Shown one piece after another: positions 24,201 through 36,072 of a stretch of 64,000 bases of DNA. The stretch spans positions 8,186,001 through 8,250,000 of the forward strand of contig NC_088312.1 of NCBI RefSeq assembly GCF_910592395.1, given 5' to 3'. Source of the stretch: Lineus longissimus. Its lineage: Eukaryota; Nemertea; Pilidiophora; Heteronemertea; Lineidae. A program made the translations under genes and the position numbers. The number at the start of each line of letters is the position of its first letter. Positions within the stretch are counted from its first letter, which is position 1. The notes under the pieces are model-generated. The model was not told the origin of the DNA and did not search any database. It worked only from the letters and a program-made list of their open reading frames with translations.

Positions 24201-27200
24201 ACAGACACGGTCATGAAAGTGTCCATTTTTGTTATGAAAAGTTGACCTATCATCATTTTATTCCTTTGGCAAAATAAATTACAGTTATTTTTCCACGTTC
24301 CTGATCCGGTTGCTACTGATGTCTGCTTACTTGTAAGATTACTCTGAGTACCAGACGCATTCTTCAATATCAAAGGATACACTTTTTGACCTTAAAACGA
24401 TTTTAATTTACAAATATTACACAGACTTTAGAAACAAGAGGCATTCGAGAGCGAGAAAGAGTTATTGTTGTGTGACTTCATGAAATCAGTCTGGAACTGT
24501 ACATTTGGGTTCAAACTGGCCCTGGAAATGTGGTTGATGCACGCACCTATCACCACAAGACAAGTGAACATGAGCATTAATGATACCATGTGAGCTTCCA
24601 CGACCGCCTGAAGCTGCAGCGATCCCGATTACGAGACCAAAGAGGAATAAAGATGCATATTGCTGGTCACACTATCTGATTATCCTCAGTAAATTGGCGT
24701 ATAAAAAGTTCCAGGCTTGCTGTCGTCACCATGTGTGACATGCACAACGTACGAAGTTGGCATGGATATGGCAAAACAATATGTTGCTGCTTTGCAGAAT
24801 GTTTTATTCAGTTTAAGAGCCAGGTTCGGAGGTGGATGTTTTAACATTTTCCAATCAGGAATGCCACAGTCAACTGGTCACAATTGTGATCACACTGGGT
24901 GTAAAGCATTTGTAAATGTGTTCCATGACTATGTCTTCCTCGATAGCTAACAGCATTAGCCTTCGAAGAAGATCCAGAAGAAACGAAATTATCAGCCAAA
25001 CAAATTCTTTCCAATTCAGATAATAAATTGCTACGGCCAAAGTCGATTAGCGAAAAGTGTTTGGCTCTAAAGCAGACAGGCTTGTTCCTGGCTAGCAGAT
25101 CTAGAGGATTGCAAGGGTGTTATAGCTTCGAAGCACAATGTTTGTAATTAGCTCGCGCCGATAAATTGTGTGAGGAGGCTACGAATTAGCTGCTTACTAG
25201 ATTTGGACGAGATGCTGACCGTGTTATTGGAGAAATAACGACCTAATCAAGAATGTCTCCGCGCTAATTTTTCGTGGAGAGAGTGCCGTTAGCAGTCCAA
25301 GGATGTAGTAAATTGTACCTTCTTGTTGTGGCTTTTTTTATTGGTTGCAAAAAGGGCACTGTAGTGCTACTAAGGAGATAACATCATTCCCCGCCAGCGC
25401 CCCTCCCCAGATTTTGAGTGACGAAGTATCTGAGCATGATGTACAGTAACTACACCAGGAGAATTTTATTGTCTCCTGTATACATGTATACTGTACGTTG
25501 CTTTCTTCTTGAATTTCTTCTTTGGGCTCAAGTAATTGTGTGTGGTCTTCTACTGTGGTTGGACACCAACGAGAGTTGTTAGTCTAGTGAAGAAAGTAAA
25601 TTATCATACTTGTGGAATCGACACAGTACGTTGTTTCTCAAATAGGTTGTTGTGCTTGTATCTTTGTCCGTTGACGGTTTCATGATGTTTTTGAGTAAGC
25701 AATCAATCCGCGGGGACCGGTAGGACACTATGGATCACCAGTCGTGGTTCACCAGTCGTGCCCAGATGAAAGGCTAATAGCAGCATGCCACACTCCACCA
25801 AAAGTGCACAAATTCTAAATCTAACCATCATTTCGAGTTTAAGTTCAGAGCCATCTTAATATTGGCTAAATCCTTTCAAAAGACGTTGCATGTGGCTTTG
25901 ATATATCTATCAGGTCAAATCTATTTCAGCAAGTAAACTCATTTCAATAAATCAAAAATTGAAACCTCATCCTCCTCTTTAGATTACGAACCCATGAAAT
26001 CAAAATGACTCCAACCAGAACTTCAATATTCGTGACAGGTTAACATTGATTTAATCCAAAGCATTATTCATTTATTGTTCATGATTTCTAAGAGGTTTTG
26101 AAATGAAATATTTGCCATTCTCCTTACTATCAGTGAGCTCCGATTTTGACTAATCCAATCTTATTGCAAGTCAAGTCTTATTGCGGTCTCACGCCAAGTA
26201 AGAAGAAGGCGTGTGTTTGTTCAAAGTAGATTATTCATTACAGGTACCTATGAGCTCGAAGTTTGTTTTTTGCTATAATATGATTTTAGAACTACAGAGG
26301 ATGTTTACTTTTCAGGAAATTCATATCATTCCAGTTCTTTCTTCATGCTGAACAATGCCAAGCAATAGGAAAGCATTTCTTAATTTCTCTCTGAATAATC
26401 TCCTTTTCATGCCCCTTGACCTTAACACACTTTATCGAAAAATCAAGTCACAAGGTACATAAGAACCACGTTGCTTTTAAGCGGATTATCTATGCTGCGC
26501 CTAACACTGAACTATAATTCGATCAGTACAAACTGTACTGAGATGCTTCAGAGTTTAAAGATATAATAGAGAGATTATGACTGAAATGCTCTAACAAAAT
26601 CCTTGAACAAAAATCTCATCTAGTATCAACCTAATTTTTAATTCAGAACTTTACAGTATAGATCGACAGCATAAAATCGGTTTGTCTCAAAGGGATTGTT
26701 GGCGACCCCTCCCCTCCCCACACACAGTAGGTGGAGAAACTTCTCGGTCCAGTCTTTAGGGATTACAGCCCACCCACATTCACATGACTACTTGTCCCTT
26801 GCAACATTCAGACAAGCAACAACACTCAATATAATTCCAGTCATACCAAGACGACAAAGGGAATTGGATACAGAGGAATAACAAAATGAGTGGGAGTGAT
26901 GCAAATATCACATCCGAAACCAATGATAATCCGCCCGAGGTACACCTTCTTTTTTCCATCTGAGTATTCAACCATCCGCCAACTGACTTGTATCATATAT
27001 GGTATATATAAGATGGTTTATGTAAGATGGTATCAAAAATATTGACCTACTTAAGGGGATGTTAGCACAACCTACGGGACAAGATTCACGGAACTATAGC
27101 TGGATATGTCTTTACAGCATTGCTAGTATTTTTTTAAATCACGAAAATGTGTGTATACAAAATAGGAGATTTAACACATTTTCACAGTCGAAAAGACCAA

Positions 27201-29806
27201 CCAGTTTTATGACCAGCTGATTTACCCTGCACAAGGTCTGTCTAGTTTTCAAGCATAGCGTGTAGCAATTCACTTGTTTACGTGATCTTCTTGATCTTCT
27301 TCCAAGCAGTACATGACAAGAAAGAGCAACACTTCTCATTGTCTGGCTGATGCCCATCGACTTCACGAGATTTGTATTTCTCCCGGAATTTCTGTTGTCA
27401 GAGTAACCAGCCATGCACTGGGTTGATTCATCTAAGTTCTGTCCGGTACTATCCAAGCATAACATCAGACATGTCATCAGTGTGCATGATGTGCGCCATT
27501 CATGATATATGCTATGCCCGAGTTGTATGCTTCTAGTACAGCATTTTGCATATTAAGATGGAGAGTTCCTTCTTTTCTTCAGCTGAATCCAAGAGATAAT
27601 TCCACGACCATCATCTCTCCAGGTCTTAATACGTCCCGGGAATATGTCTGTCATGGTGTAAAGCAATCACCAGTTCACATGTTATGTCCGATTGAATTGA
27701 GCTTACTCAACTTGAGGAGTGTAGTGTATATCAAGCATGCAAAATATCAACACAATAAGGCAATGGACGAGGGATACTATCTTGGTCTTGTTGACAGAGG
27801 ACAATATGAAAGGTTATCAATATACACGTAGGTCTTTAAGACTAGTTTTGGTGCATTTCTGTGGCAAGTTGACCTAACCTTGAACAAGTAACGGGAACTG
27901 GTTTGCTGTTCAGAAAAGTGGGTTCGTAGTTGCCATGACCATTTTGATCACTTATGATGTAGATATTCGTGGCTGGGCTATTATATCTAAATTGAGATTA
28001 GCATAGTAGCAGTTTAGTTGATAAAACTTGAACCGGTTCAAAGTGCACAGGTTATTAAACGATTAGTAGAAAAACAGCATTGATCGACTTTTTAAGGTTG
28101 TCATCATTACATACTAGTACCTTATTAGTGTAATGTGATACATAATTGATAATATCAGATGAAGCCTACGGGCAATGAGATACCTCCTTTGACTGAATAT
28201 ACAACATGATTTTTTTCTATAATTGCCTGCTAATGTAGTACACTTAATAAGTATATGCTGAAAGGTTTAGCTCAGATATAAATTAGTCAGTTGACATGGT
28301 AGCTCATGAGAGACGCTTTAATAGTGATACCCTGGCAATGACAATTGCATCATCCTGATATCAAGGTTACATAAATTCAACATTTTCAATCATGTTTCTA
28401 TCAATTTTACCATGCTCAACGTCCAACCTTTGTTCTAAGAATGATACTGTCATTGTGAAAGCATATATTCATTGTTACGTTTCATACATGTCCTGGAAAT
28501 TGCCTTCCATGTTTTAACTTCATCACTGCCTATAGCATAAAAGTAAATACAAGAGACAAACAAGTTGCCAATATTTCTATTTTTTTAATTACACAGTGGC
28601 TTTTAACCGGCGATGCCCTAGATTTTATAGGTTTTTTACATCATTTTTTGATTTATAAAATTTTTGCCTACGCTTCAGAGAAGATTGTCTCATGTTATAC
28701 GTAACAATTTCTCACACAAAAAGGAGATATAGAAGCTATTCTTGAGGACAGTTCAGGAAGATCAGGTTTGCAGGAGGAAGACTTTAACATTTAAATCTGA
28801 CAATTTTCTAAATCAACCAATGCGGAGACACTGGAAATAACAAACCTATTATCATCGGAAGGAACCAACAAACAATATATGCTCATGCAATGCAGTGAAA
28901 ACTGCTTAAACCATGTTAAAGATACGCTTCAAAGTTCTGTTTATTTTACTTTCTCCTCCGTTGGATGCCCCAGTGAAATATTCAATGTAGTAGTATTACT
29001 TCTTGACATTAAACCTCCGGGACCATGTTAATTTTTAATTTTTCGATAACTCTTGTATAAAGCTATACCAATACTCTGTTGTGTTGAATGGCTGCATGTT
29101 ATAATTTTATTATCAACGTCTACTGAGGTAACACAGGATTCAATCATTTAAACAAAATAATTAAAAACTTTTCGCTTAATGTTATTTTTACCAATTATTT
29201 TGATGAATCATAAGTTCATGACATATTCACCCACTCTCCCGAAATTTTGATGCTCACCCTAAACGAATTTAAAGTTGAGAAATGTCGAATTACCAATCTC
29301 ATATCAAATCCAATACGAGTGTGTTCTATATCTGATGACACACCAATGAATACATTAACAATATCTGAACGGATTCTGAGCAGGTGCAATATAGTTATTA
29401 CCTAATACCTCAAATATGGTTTGCTAAAACCTTATAAAAGAGCCTCAGCTACTCTGAAGATGATAGTCCATTACCGCAAATAAAAAGTGATTTTGAGAGC
29501 CAAGAGACTGACCTTGAAGTATAAAAATATATGATGATCAAATTGTTGTCCAAACTTCCCCCATGATAAATTCATGTGAGATTTCTTTCAATAAAACTTT
29601 CCTTTTAAAATGATCAATAATGCAAGTAGAGACAAGCTTACAGATAAATATATTGGCAAAAGAATCTCTTTGTTTACTTGAAGTTAATATAAATCCACAA
29701 GAATAGTGAAAGACTATTTTGCTTGCTTACCTGGATTAACTGCTATACACAGTGATATGAGTGAATTCAAGTATAATATTACCAGAACTTGTATTGAGAC
29801 CATCAT
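8758..29806 (-). CDS. Secreted two-CUB-domain protein, multi-exon gene (SOL-1-like)
   Basis: The gene is assembled from seven exons on homology and splice phase, plus one tentative terminal exon. The spliced product is about 353 residues through exon 7, or about 388 if the last exon is right. Order: signal peptide (about 1-22); spacer with one Cys; CUB1 (about 43-174; Cys 45, 78, 109, 135; SPNYP at 65-69; GF at 167-168); CUB2 (about 192-311; Cys 192, 221, 249, 273; SPQYP at 208-212; IRDG at 258-261; GF at 302-303); polar tail. CUB domains are extracellular protein-interaction modules. This order and the Cys-Val-Cys start of CUB1 resemble invertebrate suppressor-of-lurcher proteins, which act as glutamate-receptor auxiliary subunits. 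That orthology is inference. No LDLa domain or transmembrane segment was found, so the product looks secreted unless distal exons were missed. The 5' UTR and promoter were not located. Confidence 0.85.
10305..10358 (-). CDS. CUB gene exon 7: 54-nt linker exon
   Basis: A symmetrical phase 1-1 exon with an excellent acceptor (CTCTGCTTCCTTTACAG) and donor (CTG|GTGAGT). It continues the frame of exon 6 with a His/Pro/Ser-rich stretch (FTSRHNPSDILHYPHPT). It rests on splice sites and phase only, with no domain. If the donor is not used, the frame runs on to a stop at 10138, giving an alternative C-terminus. Confidence 0.5.
11855..12114 (-). CDS. CUB gene exon 6: C-terminal half of CUB2 and linker
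   Basis: A 260-nt exon, phase 2 in and phase 1 out. It starts on the third Cys of CUB2, with PDHITIRDG as the usual Asp-containing motif around the calcium site. The fourth Cys is in QHCD, followed by SSGPYLFVQF and GFSATYEF, which close the fold. A charged linker (QQQMRERTQKK) follows. Acceptor TATTTTGCAG, donor AAG|GTAAGG. Confidence 0.88.
12115..16466 (-). other. Intron 5 of the CUB gene (4.35 kb)
   Basis: Non-coding between the halves of CUB2. It contains the 61-bp triplicate at 14309-14492 and a 12-G run at 15372-15383. A hydrophobic minus-strand stretch near 16100-16165 has no supporting splice structure. Confidence 0.75.
14309..14492. repeat. 61-bp tandem repeat, three copies
   Basis: Copies begin at 14309, 14370 and 14431 with CGC[C/T]GACCTGCTGTAAAATT and end with CAAAAGTAGGAAC. 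Divergence is only a few bases, so amplification was recent. It lies in intron 5. Confidence 0.95.
16467..16677 (-). CDS. CUB gene exon 5: N-terminal half of CUB2
   Basis: A 211-nt exon, phase 1 in and phase 2 out. It carries CTYIMASS, KGKFFSPQYPQNYP and the Cys in DAECQY, then the VVVTFENIQLE strand. Acceptor ATTTGTAG. The donor is taken as GGGAG|GTAGGT because only that choice keeps frame with the next exon. An alternative GT four bases downstream breaks the frame. Confidence 0.9.
16678..18622 (-). other. Intron 4 of the CUB gene (1.95 kb)
   Basis: Separates the two CUB domains (phase 1). It holds a long plus-strand open frame, 17856-18323, from an ATG (155 codons, hydrophobic N-terminus). 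That frame has no recognisable domain and is not called as a gene. Confidence 0.75.
18623..18831 (-). CDS. CUB gene exon 4: C-terminal half of CUB1
   Basis: A 209-nt exon, phase 2 in and phase 1 out. It opens on the third CUB cysteine and continues through LCG (fourth Cys) to a Ser-Ser-Gly turn, the LILEFHT strand and the closing GFQGRFKF strand. All of these are standard C-terminal CUB landmarks. Acceptor CATTTCAG, donor GTAAGT. Confidence 0.9.
18832..20368 (-). other. Intron 3 of the CUB gene (1.5 kb)
   Basis: Splits CUB1 before its third cysteine. It holds only an exact 18-bp tandem duplication (A-rich, ATAATCATGTG) at about 20246-20281. Confidence 0.75.
20369..20567 (-). CDS. CUB gene exon 3: N-terminal half of CUB1
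   Basis: A 199-nt exon, phase 1 in and phase 2 out. It encodes Cys-Val-Cys, a Gly-rich turn, the CUB signature SPNYP, then Cys in ENTNC and the Val-Glu-Leu-Thr-Phe strand with the FDLQ motif. Acceptor TTTGTAG and donor AG|GTAAGTT are strong. The reading frame is closed only by splice sites, not by a start and stop of its own. Confidence 0.9.
21135..21215 (+). repeat. (GTC)27 microsatellite
   Basis: 81 bases of pure GTC, flanked on both sides by GTCC-interrupted copies. It gives spurious poly-Arg frames on both strands. Confidence 0.98.
21342..21353 (+). promoter_or_regulatory. CTCF-core-like word, first unit
   Basis: CCACCAGGGGGC matches the published CTCF core. The same word is at 21643-21654 in the next unit. 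The third unit has an expanded variant near 21944-21960. No binding evidence. Confidence 0.25.
21485..21499 (+). promoter_or_regulatory. DR3-type nuclear-receptor-like site, first unit
   Basis: AGGTCA-CAG-AGGTCA, preceded by CA, so the first half-site also reads as the extended monomer TCAAGGTCA. It recurs at 21786-21800 and, with a decayed second half, at 22100-22114. Sequence match only. Confidence 0.35.
23653..23700 (-). CDS. CUB gene exon 2: 48-nt spacer exon
   Basis: A short symmetrical phase 1-1 exon encoding about 16 residues (DEESCIAYESTYHIDR). Its acceptor is TTATTTCAG and its donor is GTAACT. It joins the signal peptide to CUB1 in frame. The single Cys near its start could pair with the extra Cys at the front of CUB1. 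No known domain is visible. Being a multiple of three, it could be skipped without a frameshift. Confidence 0.7.
23701..29730 (-). other. Intron 1 of the CUB gene (6.0 kb)
   Basis: The longest intron, directly after the signal-peptide exon, where regulatory elements often lie. I see no repeats with clear boundaries, no RNA gene and no strong exon within it. Confidence 0.7.
29731..29806 (-). CDS. CUB gene exon 1: start codon and signal peptide
   Basis: Two adjacent ATG codons open a 25-residue hydrophobic leader (MMVSIQVLVILYL, continuing through a Leu/Ile/Ser stretch to Cys-Ile-Ala), a classic signal peptide. The exon ends in CCA-G before GTAAGC, phase 1. A good acceptor (pyrimidine tract then TTTCAG) lies directly before the first ATG. 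The 5' UTR is therefore probably on an upstream exon that I could not identify. Confidence 0.75.
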
Positions 29807-32540
29807 CTGAAATTAGAGAAAGGTAAAATATTATTAGGTTGGTATGGCATTAATTAAAGGGAATGGGTTTCTATATGGTGTTTGCTATTTGTAATATAAT
29901 GCTATTTGCTATTTTTGAGGTGGATGCGTGTGTATGACATGGGAAGGGCATGGTGGTATGCTTTTTGCAATGAAATCATTGAACAAGAAAGTCTGTTGGT
30001 TTATTGACTGCAATTGTCCTCTTTCTTTTTATTTTACACAAAGAAAGGCATCTTTTTCTGAAAAAGTTGAACAATTATGATATCCTTTGATTTCATCTTG
30101 ATGGTGATCATGGTGAACCCAATCTTTAACCGCCACCTGGAACATCGAAATTCTGAGTCCACTGAGAGTTCGTGAAAAAATGGAGAAGCTACAAAGCTCA
30201 AATAGAGTTAATCAAGATGATGCAGTGTGAAGCTTTCCTTTCCCTGTACCGTGGCTCATCAAGCTGACAGCACGCCTGGGCAGGTCGCTTCATCATTTTC
30301 ACACTGAAGACTTCGATAAAATGATTGATGAAGCTGAAGGATTTCTCAAAGCTGTTATCAGACCCAGGCATGGCACGGTTGCATTTGTACATGGCTCCTG
30401 TCTCGAACCTGTACTGAACTTTAGTGAAATATTCTCAAAACAGAAACAGTTTGTTACTAACACAAAACATATCGGTGGAAATTGTTCAAACCATCATTAG
30501 GATCATTGAAAGAATTGAAGCTAAGTATATATCCAGCTGAGAGCTACACTGTATGACATCCTCCCGTTTCTAGGAGATATATTTTTCAAAACTAATCAAT
30601 ACTGTATGCTTTTCACAACACAGAAATGTTCATTTAAAATTAGCTTTAAACTATCCCAGTTGGTAGAAGACAACATATTCATCAGTAGATATGATTGCAG
30701 GCATTCAACGTGATATCACATAAGTAAGCTGCACTATTAGATGAGGAAATAGCCAAGATCGCTGATCGTGCTTTACACACAGCAAATCTGATTGGCTTAA
30801 TTGGCCAGAGGCGCCAAGGCACCAATCAGTGACAATCAAATTACTAATTAGGTTAGCCATCCGTAAGACAAGCATGGTATCCAGCAGGTGATATAGCAGA
30901 ATAGCGGGATAGGTTAGCGCTTGTGGTAATATAATCTGGTGAACTGCTAATCAATCTGCCCGTAATGGATATATGAAATATGAGAATGATCATACTCCGA
31001 TAATCAATCTCATCTATTGCGAGTGAGAAACGGATAAGAGTTTATTAGAAATGAGATAATTTGCGATTTGCCCGTTGCACTTTTTCCGAATTTATTGTCA
31101 TCAGATTTTCCAGAATATTGCCTTTTGCGGTAGAAAATGAACAAGAGACTGTTTGCAAAACGGTGAACGCGTTCCAGAAATTAAGCTGTATAAGCTCTAT
31201 TGTATCACCCTTGCTGTACAGTGGCAACGTCACTCAGCAACGTTTTATGCTGAAAGCAAGAGTAGCGGCAACACTGCATATGAACGGCATAAAATATTTC
31301 ACAGATAAATTTGAAACCTGAATATATTGGGCGGGATATTGGGTCCAACTTTCACCGATAATCATTGATTCTTCAATATCAAAGTACGTCCATCATACCT
31401 TTATATATGATATATAGTATCTATTTTCAATATGAGAATTATAGTTTGGAGGTTCGGGTAGGAGAACAAACGAGAAATAAGTACCCAGGCTTTAATAGAG
31501 CTAATCGTCGTTTCTGAGGTTAACTTGAAAGGCCAGATGAATGAGTACATCAAGGAGCAGTTATGCTACAAAAAGTTCATGGAAATGCTGCCAATCATTG
31601 TAGATACGGACTAGGTATCCCGATATAGATTGGCAATTGAACAGGGAGATCAATGTCAGGAAACAGTCGATAGCAAGAGATCTCGGAGGGAACGAAATCA
31701 GAATGGGAATTACATGTATAATGGTTGGCCATTAGGAAACACTAAACCAGGCCACAATCCCCCAACGAAACAGAACCTTATAATGGAAGTCTAAGATTAT
31801 TGAAAGCATATCATTATGGAAGACGACTGGAAGGAACTAATTGGCTTTAAAAAGTCTATGTCGGTGAGTTACAGATGGTTTGATAGGAGGAAACACAAGA
31901 CCAGATTCTAGAAAACAGATAATCAAACACCCGATAAAGAAAGTGAGCTGAAGTTATTGATATGTTCACGGAAAAACAGTATTTTCCAACTGTACCTAAC
32001 TTGGATAAAAAAGGTATATAATAAGCCCAAAGGAGTGTCTGATATCGATAATGGAAATTTTACAAAAAAAGGTTTTTTTCGATACCCAAAAGTTGTTTCT
32101 CTTTTTTATTGTTATTAGTTTATTGTTGACACAGACTGTCATCAGTCCTTCAACAAAATGTACATGTACGTGCAGTATAATAGCATTACAACGAAGTATC
32201 CTATATTGAAAAAAGGTTGATTCACGTAATCAAACTAAAAACCTGCAGTGATCACTTGCCAACAAATATCATGTTATGCTAGTGCACGTTCCAGGCAAAT
32301 CTTAATGAAAATATCAATATTACAAGCATGAAACAGACCAATATAGAGTAGAAGTTCTCTATGGCACAGTGTTCCAATAAACTACCCAACATGTGAATCT
32401 AACAGTCTGTGTTAGAACAATTTCGAATTCTGTGTGAAGGACAATTTTCAGATTTTCTTCTCATCATGGGTCATCTTCTCATGAATTAACCAATGAATTA
32501 TTGTAATGACTAAAAAGAAAATTGGCAAAATAAGTGGCAC

Positions 32541-32618
32541 TATACCGGCCGAGTCTTGAACCCATGACCTTCCGATCTCAAGTCGGACACCTTTTACTGT
32601 GCCACTGTTTACTTTTTC
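32541..32618 (-). mobile_element. tRNA-derived SINE head
   Basis: On the minus strand it reads GTGGCACAGTAAAAGG (A-box-like), an anticodon-arm-like stretch, then GGTCATGGGTTCAAGAC (B-box-like) about 35 bases on, followed by CGGCCGGTATAGTG. Spacing fits an internal Pol III promoter. The acceptor stem does not close, so it is a SINE fragment rather than a tRNA gene. Confidence 0.6.
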
Positions 32619-33552
32619 TTCTGAAGAATATATGGATTTTAGCCTTTTATCTCATACAGAAAAAAATTGATCGATGCTAAGAATGATATAACAGGTTATC
32701 ACAAATGATGAGACTCAAACATCAGACGACCGAGTGGCTAAAAACCGATATATATATACATGTAGTACTTTTTGATAATAACCATAATATCTGTCACACA
32801 ACACATCAGTCAATGAAATAAACAGTCAGATTGGCTGAGAATGTAACTCACTGTCCAATGGTTTCATGAATCCCCACTCGGCTGCAAGATGTCACAAAAT
32901 AAAATGTTTCGTCAGCTGACATGACAGTTTTAGTAACAGTCGATCATAATATCTCTTAAAATAGACATCTACATGTTTGACTTCTGCTCTTTTCGACAGT
33001 TGCTTGACGTGGCAGCTACGTATGCAGGATTGCAATATTTGTCGCATGAACGTCGAATTATTTGTCGATTATGGTCATCATAATCAACAGGAGCATTTTT
33101 TTCTAGGGCTCCCCATGGCTTTTCTCTTGCCCAAGAAAAATTAAGATGTAACACAGAAAGAACGTAGATGCTGTCAGTCAACCCCAGACCAAGTTACCTA
33201 ATGGTACACATAAATAGGTCAGCTGGAGACCACCAATGGTCCCTCCGCTATAGTTCTTGCCTGGTCCCCCTTTTGTGGTAATGACTCAAAAGGACGTTGA
33301 ACAATTTCTGACAGATAAATCCCACATAAATGTACATCATCTTCAGCAGTCTCATATACAAGGTTACAGCCGAACTATCGGGAAAAATCTGTTTGATTGA
33401 TTCTGCCTATAAATGCATGTTGTCACCAGTCGACCATTTGTCACGATCGATTGCGCAGGAACATTATCGAACATGTGTTAGTGATGGGGTAACTAATGCA
33501 ATTTGGGCAACCAGCTGTGAAGGAATCAATTATTCAACTATCATCAGCATTG

Positions 33553-33795
33553 CTTTAGACTGTGATCATAGCTAACTGATTTTGACTGTGATCATAGGTA
33601 ACTGCTTTAGACTGTGATCATGGCTCGATCATGGCTTAGACTGTGATCGTGGCTAACGGCTTTGCACTGTGATCACGGTCATCAGCTTTAGGCTTTGATC
33701 ATAGATAACTTCTTTAGACTCTGATTATGTCTCTGACCATGGATAGCTGCTTACATTCAGATCATGGTTATTATCTTCAAACTGTGATCACAAGA
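33553..33795. repeat. 26-bp degenerate minisatellite, about 9-10 copies
   Basis: The core TGTGATCA recurs at 33561, 33587, 33613, 33642 (as TGTGATCG), 33668 and 33783. Degraded copies lie between, at 33694, 33720 and on. Consensus is close to CTTTAGACTGTGATCATGGCTAACTG. Confidence 0.9.
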
Positions 33796-35989
33796 TGGAG
33801 CTGATAGCCAAGGAAAATACCAAGTTGTTAACAAATTTTTGGCCAGTGATGTACAGTATTAGATTCTATAAAGCTAAACTTTCCTCTGGTCTGCTCAATA
33901 TTAAAAATCTTTGATAGGATAAAATTTTCAGCCATACTATGGAATACAAATAATGACATTGAGAACAAAATGCACTCGGAAATACATCAAAATCAACAAT
34001 ACTTTATTTGTTGAATATGAATGCAAGCAATCAGTACTTTGGGTCATGAAACCCCTGATGTCACAAGATTGTATCTTATAATTATCTAGTCAAGTGACAT
34101 CAGCTCTTTGAAGTAATGTAGATAGGGTTTTCCAATACCCAACCAACGCCCCTCAACAATAACAACCAACGAAATCTTTACCGGTGTCAAAATTCTATTC
34201 CCCTCGCTACCACCCTCGTCTACCACAGGTGGAGCCCACTGCTCATATTTTTGATACCGCCTTCCAATTATAAAACGCCAGCTAGCAAACACCTCACAGC
34301 TATTTGCCATTGGCAGCTATGAGATGGCTCCAGGCCATGCGCCTACCATTGTATCTGATCGTATCTGATACTTGATTGTACACAGATATATTTTTTCTCA
34401 CAAATGATTTATCAATAGAAATATTGCACTGTGATCGATTAAAAATATTATTTTTTCAATCAATGTCTTCTACAATGACGGCAACAAATTATCTGTTTCA
34501 AGCAGGGGATTACCATCGAATTTCCAAAAATCTGCATAACTTAACAAGAATCCAATTCCTTTTGACTAACACACCAACTTCACCGGATTCCGGTAACTCT
34601 CTGACAATCAAACTGATGAATGGCCGTCCCCTGAAAATATCAAAGGAGGAAATATTTTCCCTGTAACATTGCCTCCCTCGTCAGTGGATTAGCTGTTTCA
34701 GTGAAAGATTGGAACACTGATTGCTCACATTTGAAGACATTCTCAGTAGTGAAATCATTTTCTAATTGAGTGTCGGTTTTGCCCAACATTGCCAAACTTG
34801 GTGTAAGTTGGTATAGATTTTATCAAGTTTTTTGGGGGGAAATGAATTATCGATTAAATCTACATATAATCTTTCGGTCTGTGCTTATCATTAAATGCCA
34901 AAGTGCAACTCGATCATAGATATATTTCCTTCCATATTGATATTAACAGGTATACAAGACATCTTTATAACCTATTCATGTGATTTTCCAAATATAAAAA
35001 ACCTCAAGCTTTCGGTTATGTACCAGAGATGCTTTTATTCCAGTGACCTATTACCTCTATGTTGTTGTTGTACATACTACATTTAATCTGACTTGCTCAT
35101 TTTACCAAATAATTGGCTATTATGCTGCCTTACCCCAGGCAGTGTTTTAAAGAGTTTGGTGTAACTATAGAATCTGACACTAAAAGCCGTTTTTCTTGTA
35201 CCTGTCCGGGTAAGAACAGCAAAAGATCCCAAACAGGTGGACAGTAGCCTGGAGTAGACTCCATACCTTCGCAAACATCGATCATATTTACGACGATAAT
35301 GATGATGATAATGATGATGGTGATGATAACACTCTTTGATCACGTTACAGACTGTACTTGATGGAGTGTGTTTGCATGATGATGATTAACAAGACAATGT
35401 ACATGTCTCCCATTGTGAACAAGACTCACAACAACAATAATGGTGAAGTAGAGTGTGTGCAATCATGATTAACTGCTACGTTTTTCCCAATATGAACACT
35501 TGCCGATCAAAATAATGAAGAAAACCTCTTGGATAAATACTAGAAATCAATAGAACAAAGTAAAGGTTTTTGCATAATGCGCAACTGTTGACATTCACTC
35601 AAAACTGTCAGCGACAAAAGGTGCTGTCTCGCTGGGTTCAATCGATGGTAATCTGAGATGTGTGTTGACAGTCGTACTTCCAAATGATACCATATAGCAT
35701 CATCTTACTCAGTAAATGCACTTGGTAGAATATTCTTACCCGAGGGTTGACGACTCTGCCAACGTATGTATGACTCCCTCCCCAGCCGAAGCCCTGCTAT
35801 GAGTGTGAACTTAGGCAACAAATGCATTCGTATGTTCTGAATGCGATGTCATCCCGAGTGTATGCCTCAACCTCACTGACAGATTGAAAAAGTGATATTA
35901 ATTGAACATCCTTTCAGATTCTCTGGTCTTGTTGATGTCGAAGTACCCGCTGCTATAAAACCCCAGTTATTTAAACGATCTTATGCTAC

Positions 35990-36072
35990 TGGAGAGGGGG
36001 TGCTTTGATATGGGCTAAGTTTCACGGAGTTGCGCTATATAAAAGACTCATTATCATTATCATTATCATACT
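35990..36072 (+). mobile_element. Probable SINE 3' tail
   Basis: GCGCTATATAAAAGACTC followed by a short (ATTATC)n run. A GCGCTATATAAA box plus a trinucleotide-like tail is a common 3' end of invertebrate deuterostome SINEs. The head was not found, so the left edge is arbitrary. Confidence 0.4.

Noticed and set aside
35083-35343. His-rich minus-strand frame near 35.3 kb
   Set aside because: Produced by an ATG/ATA-rich simple stretch. No acceptor, donor or domain support.
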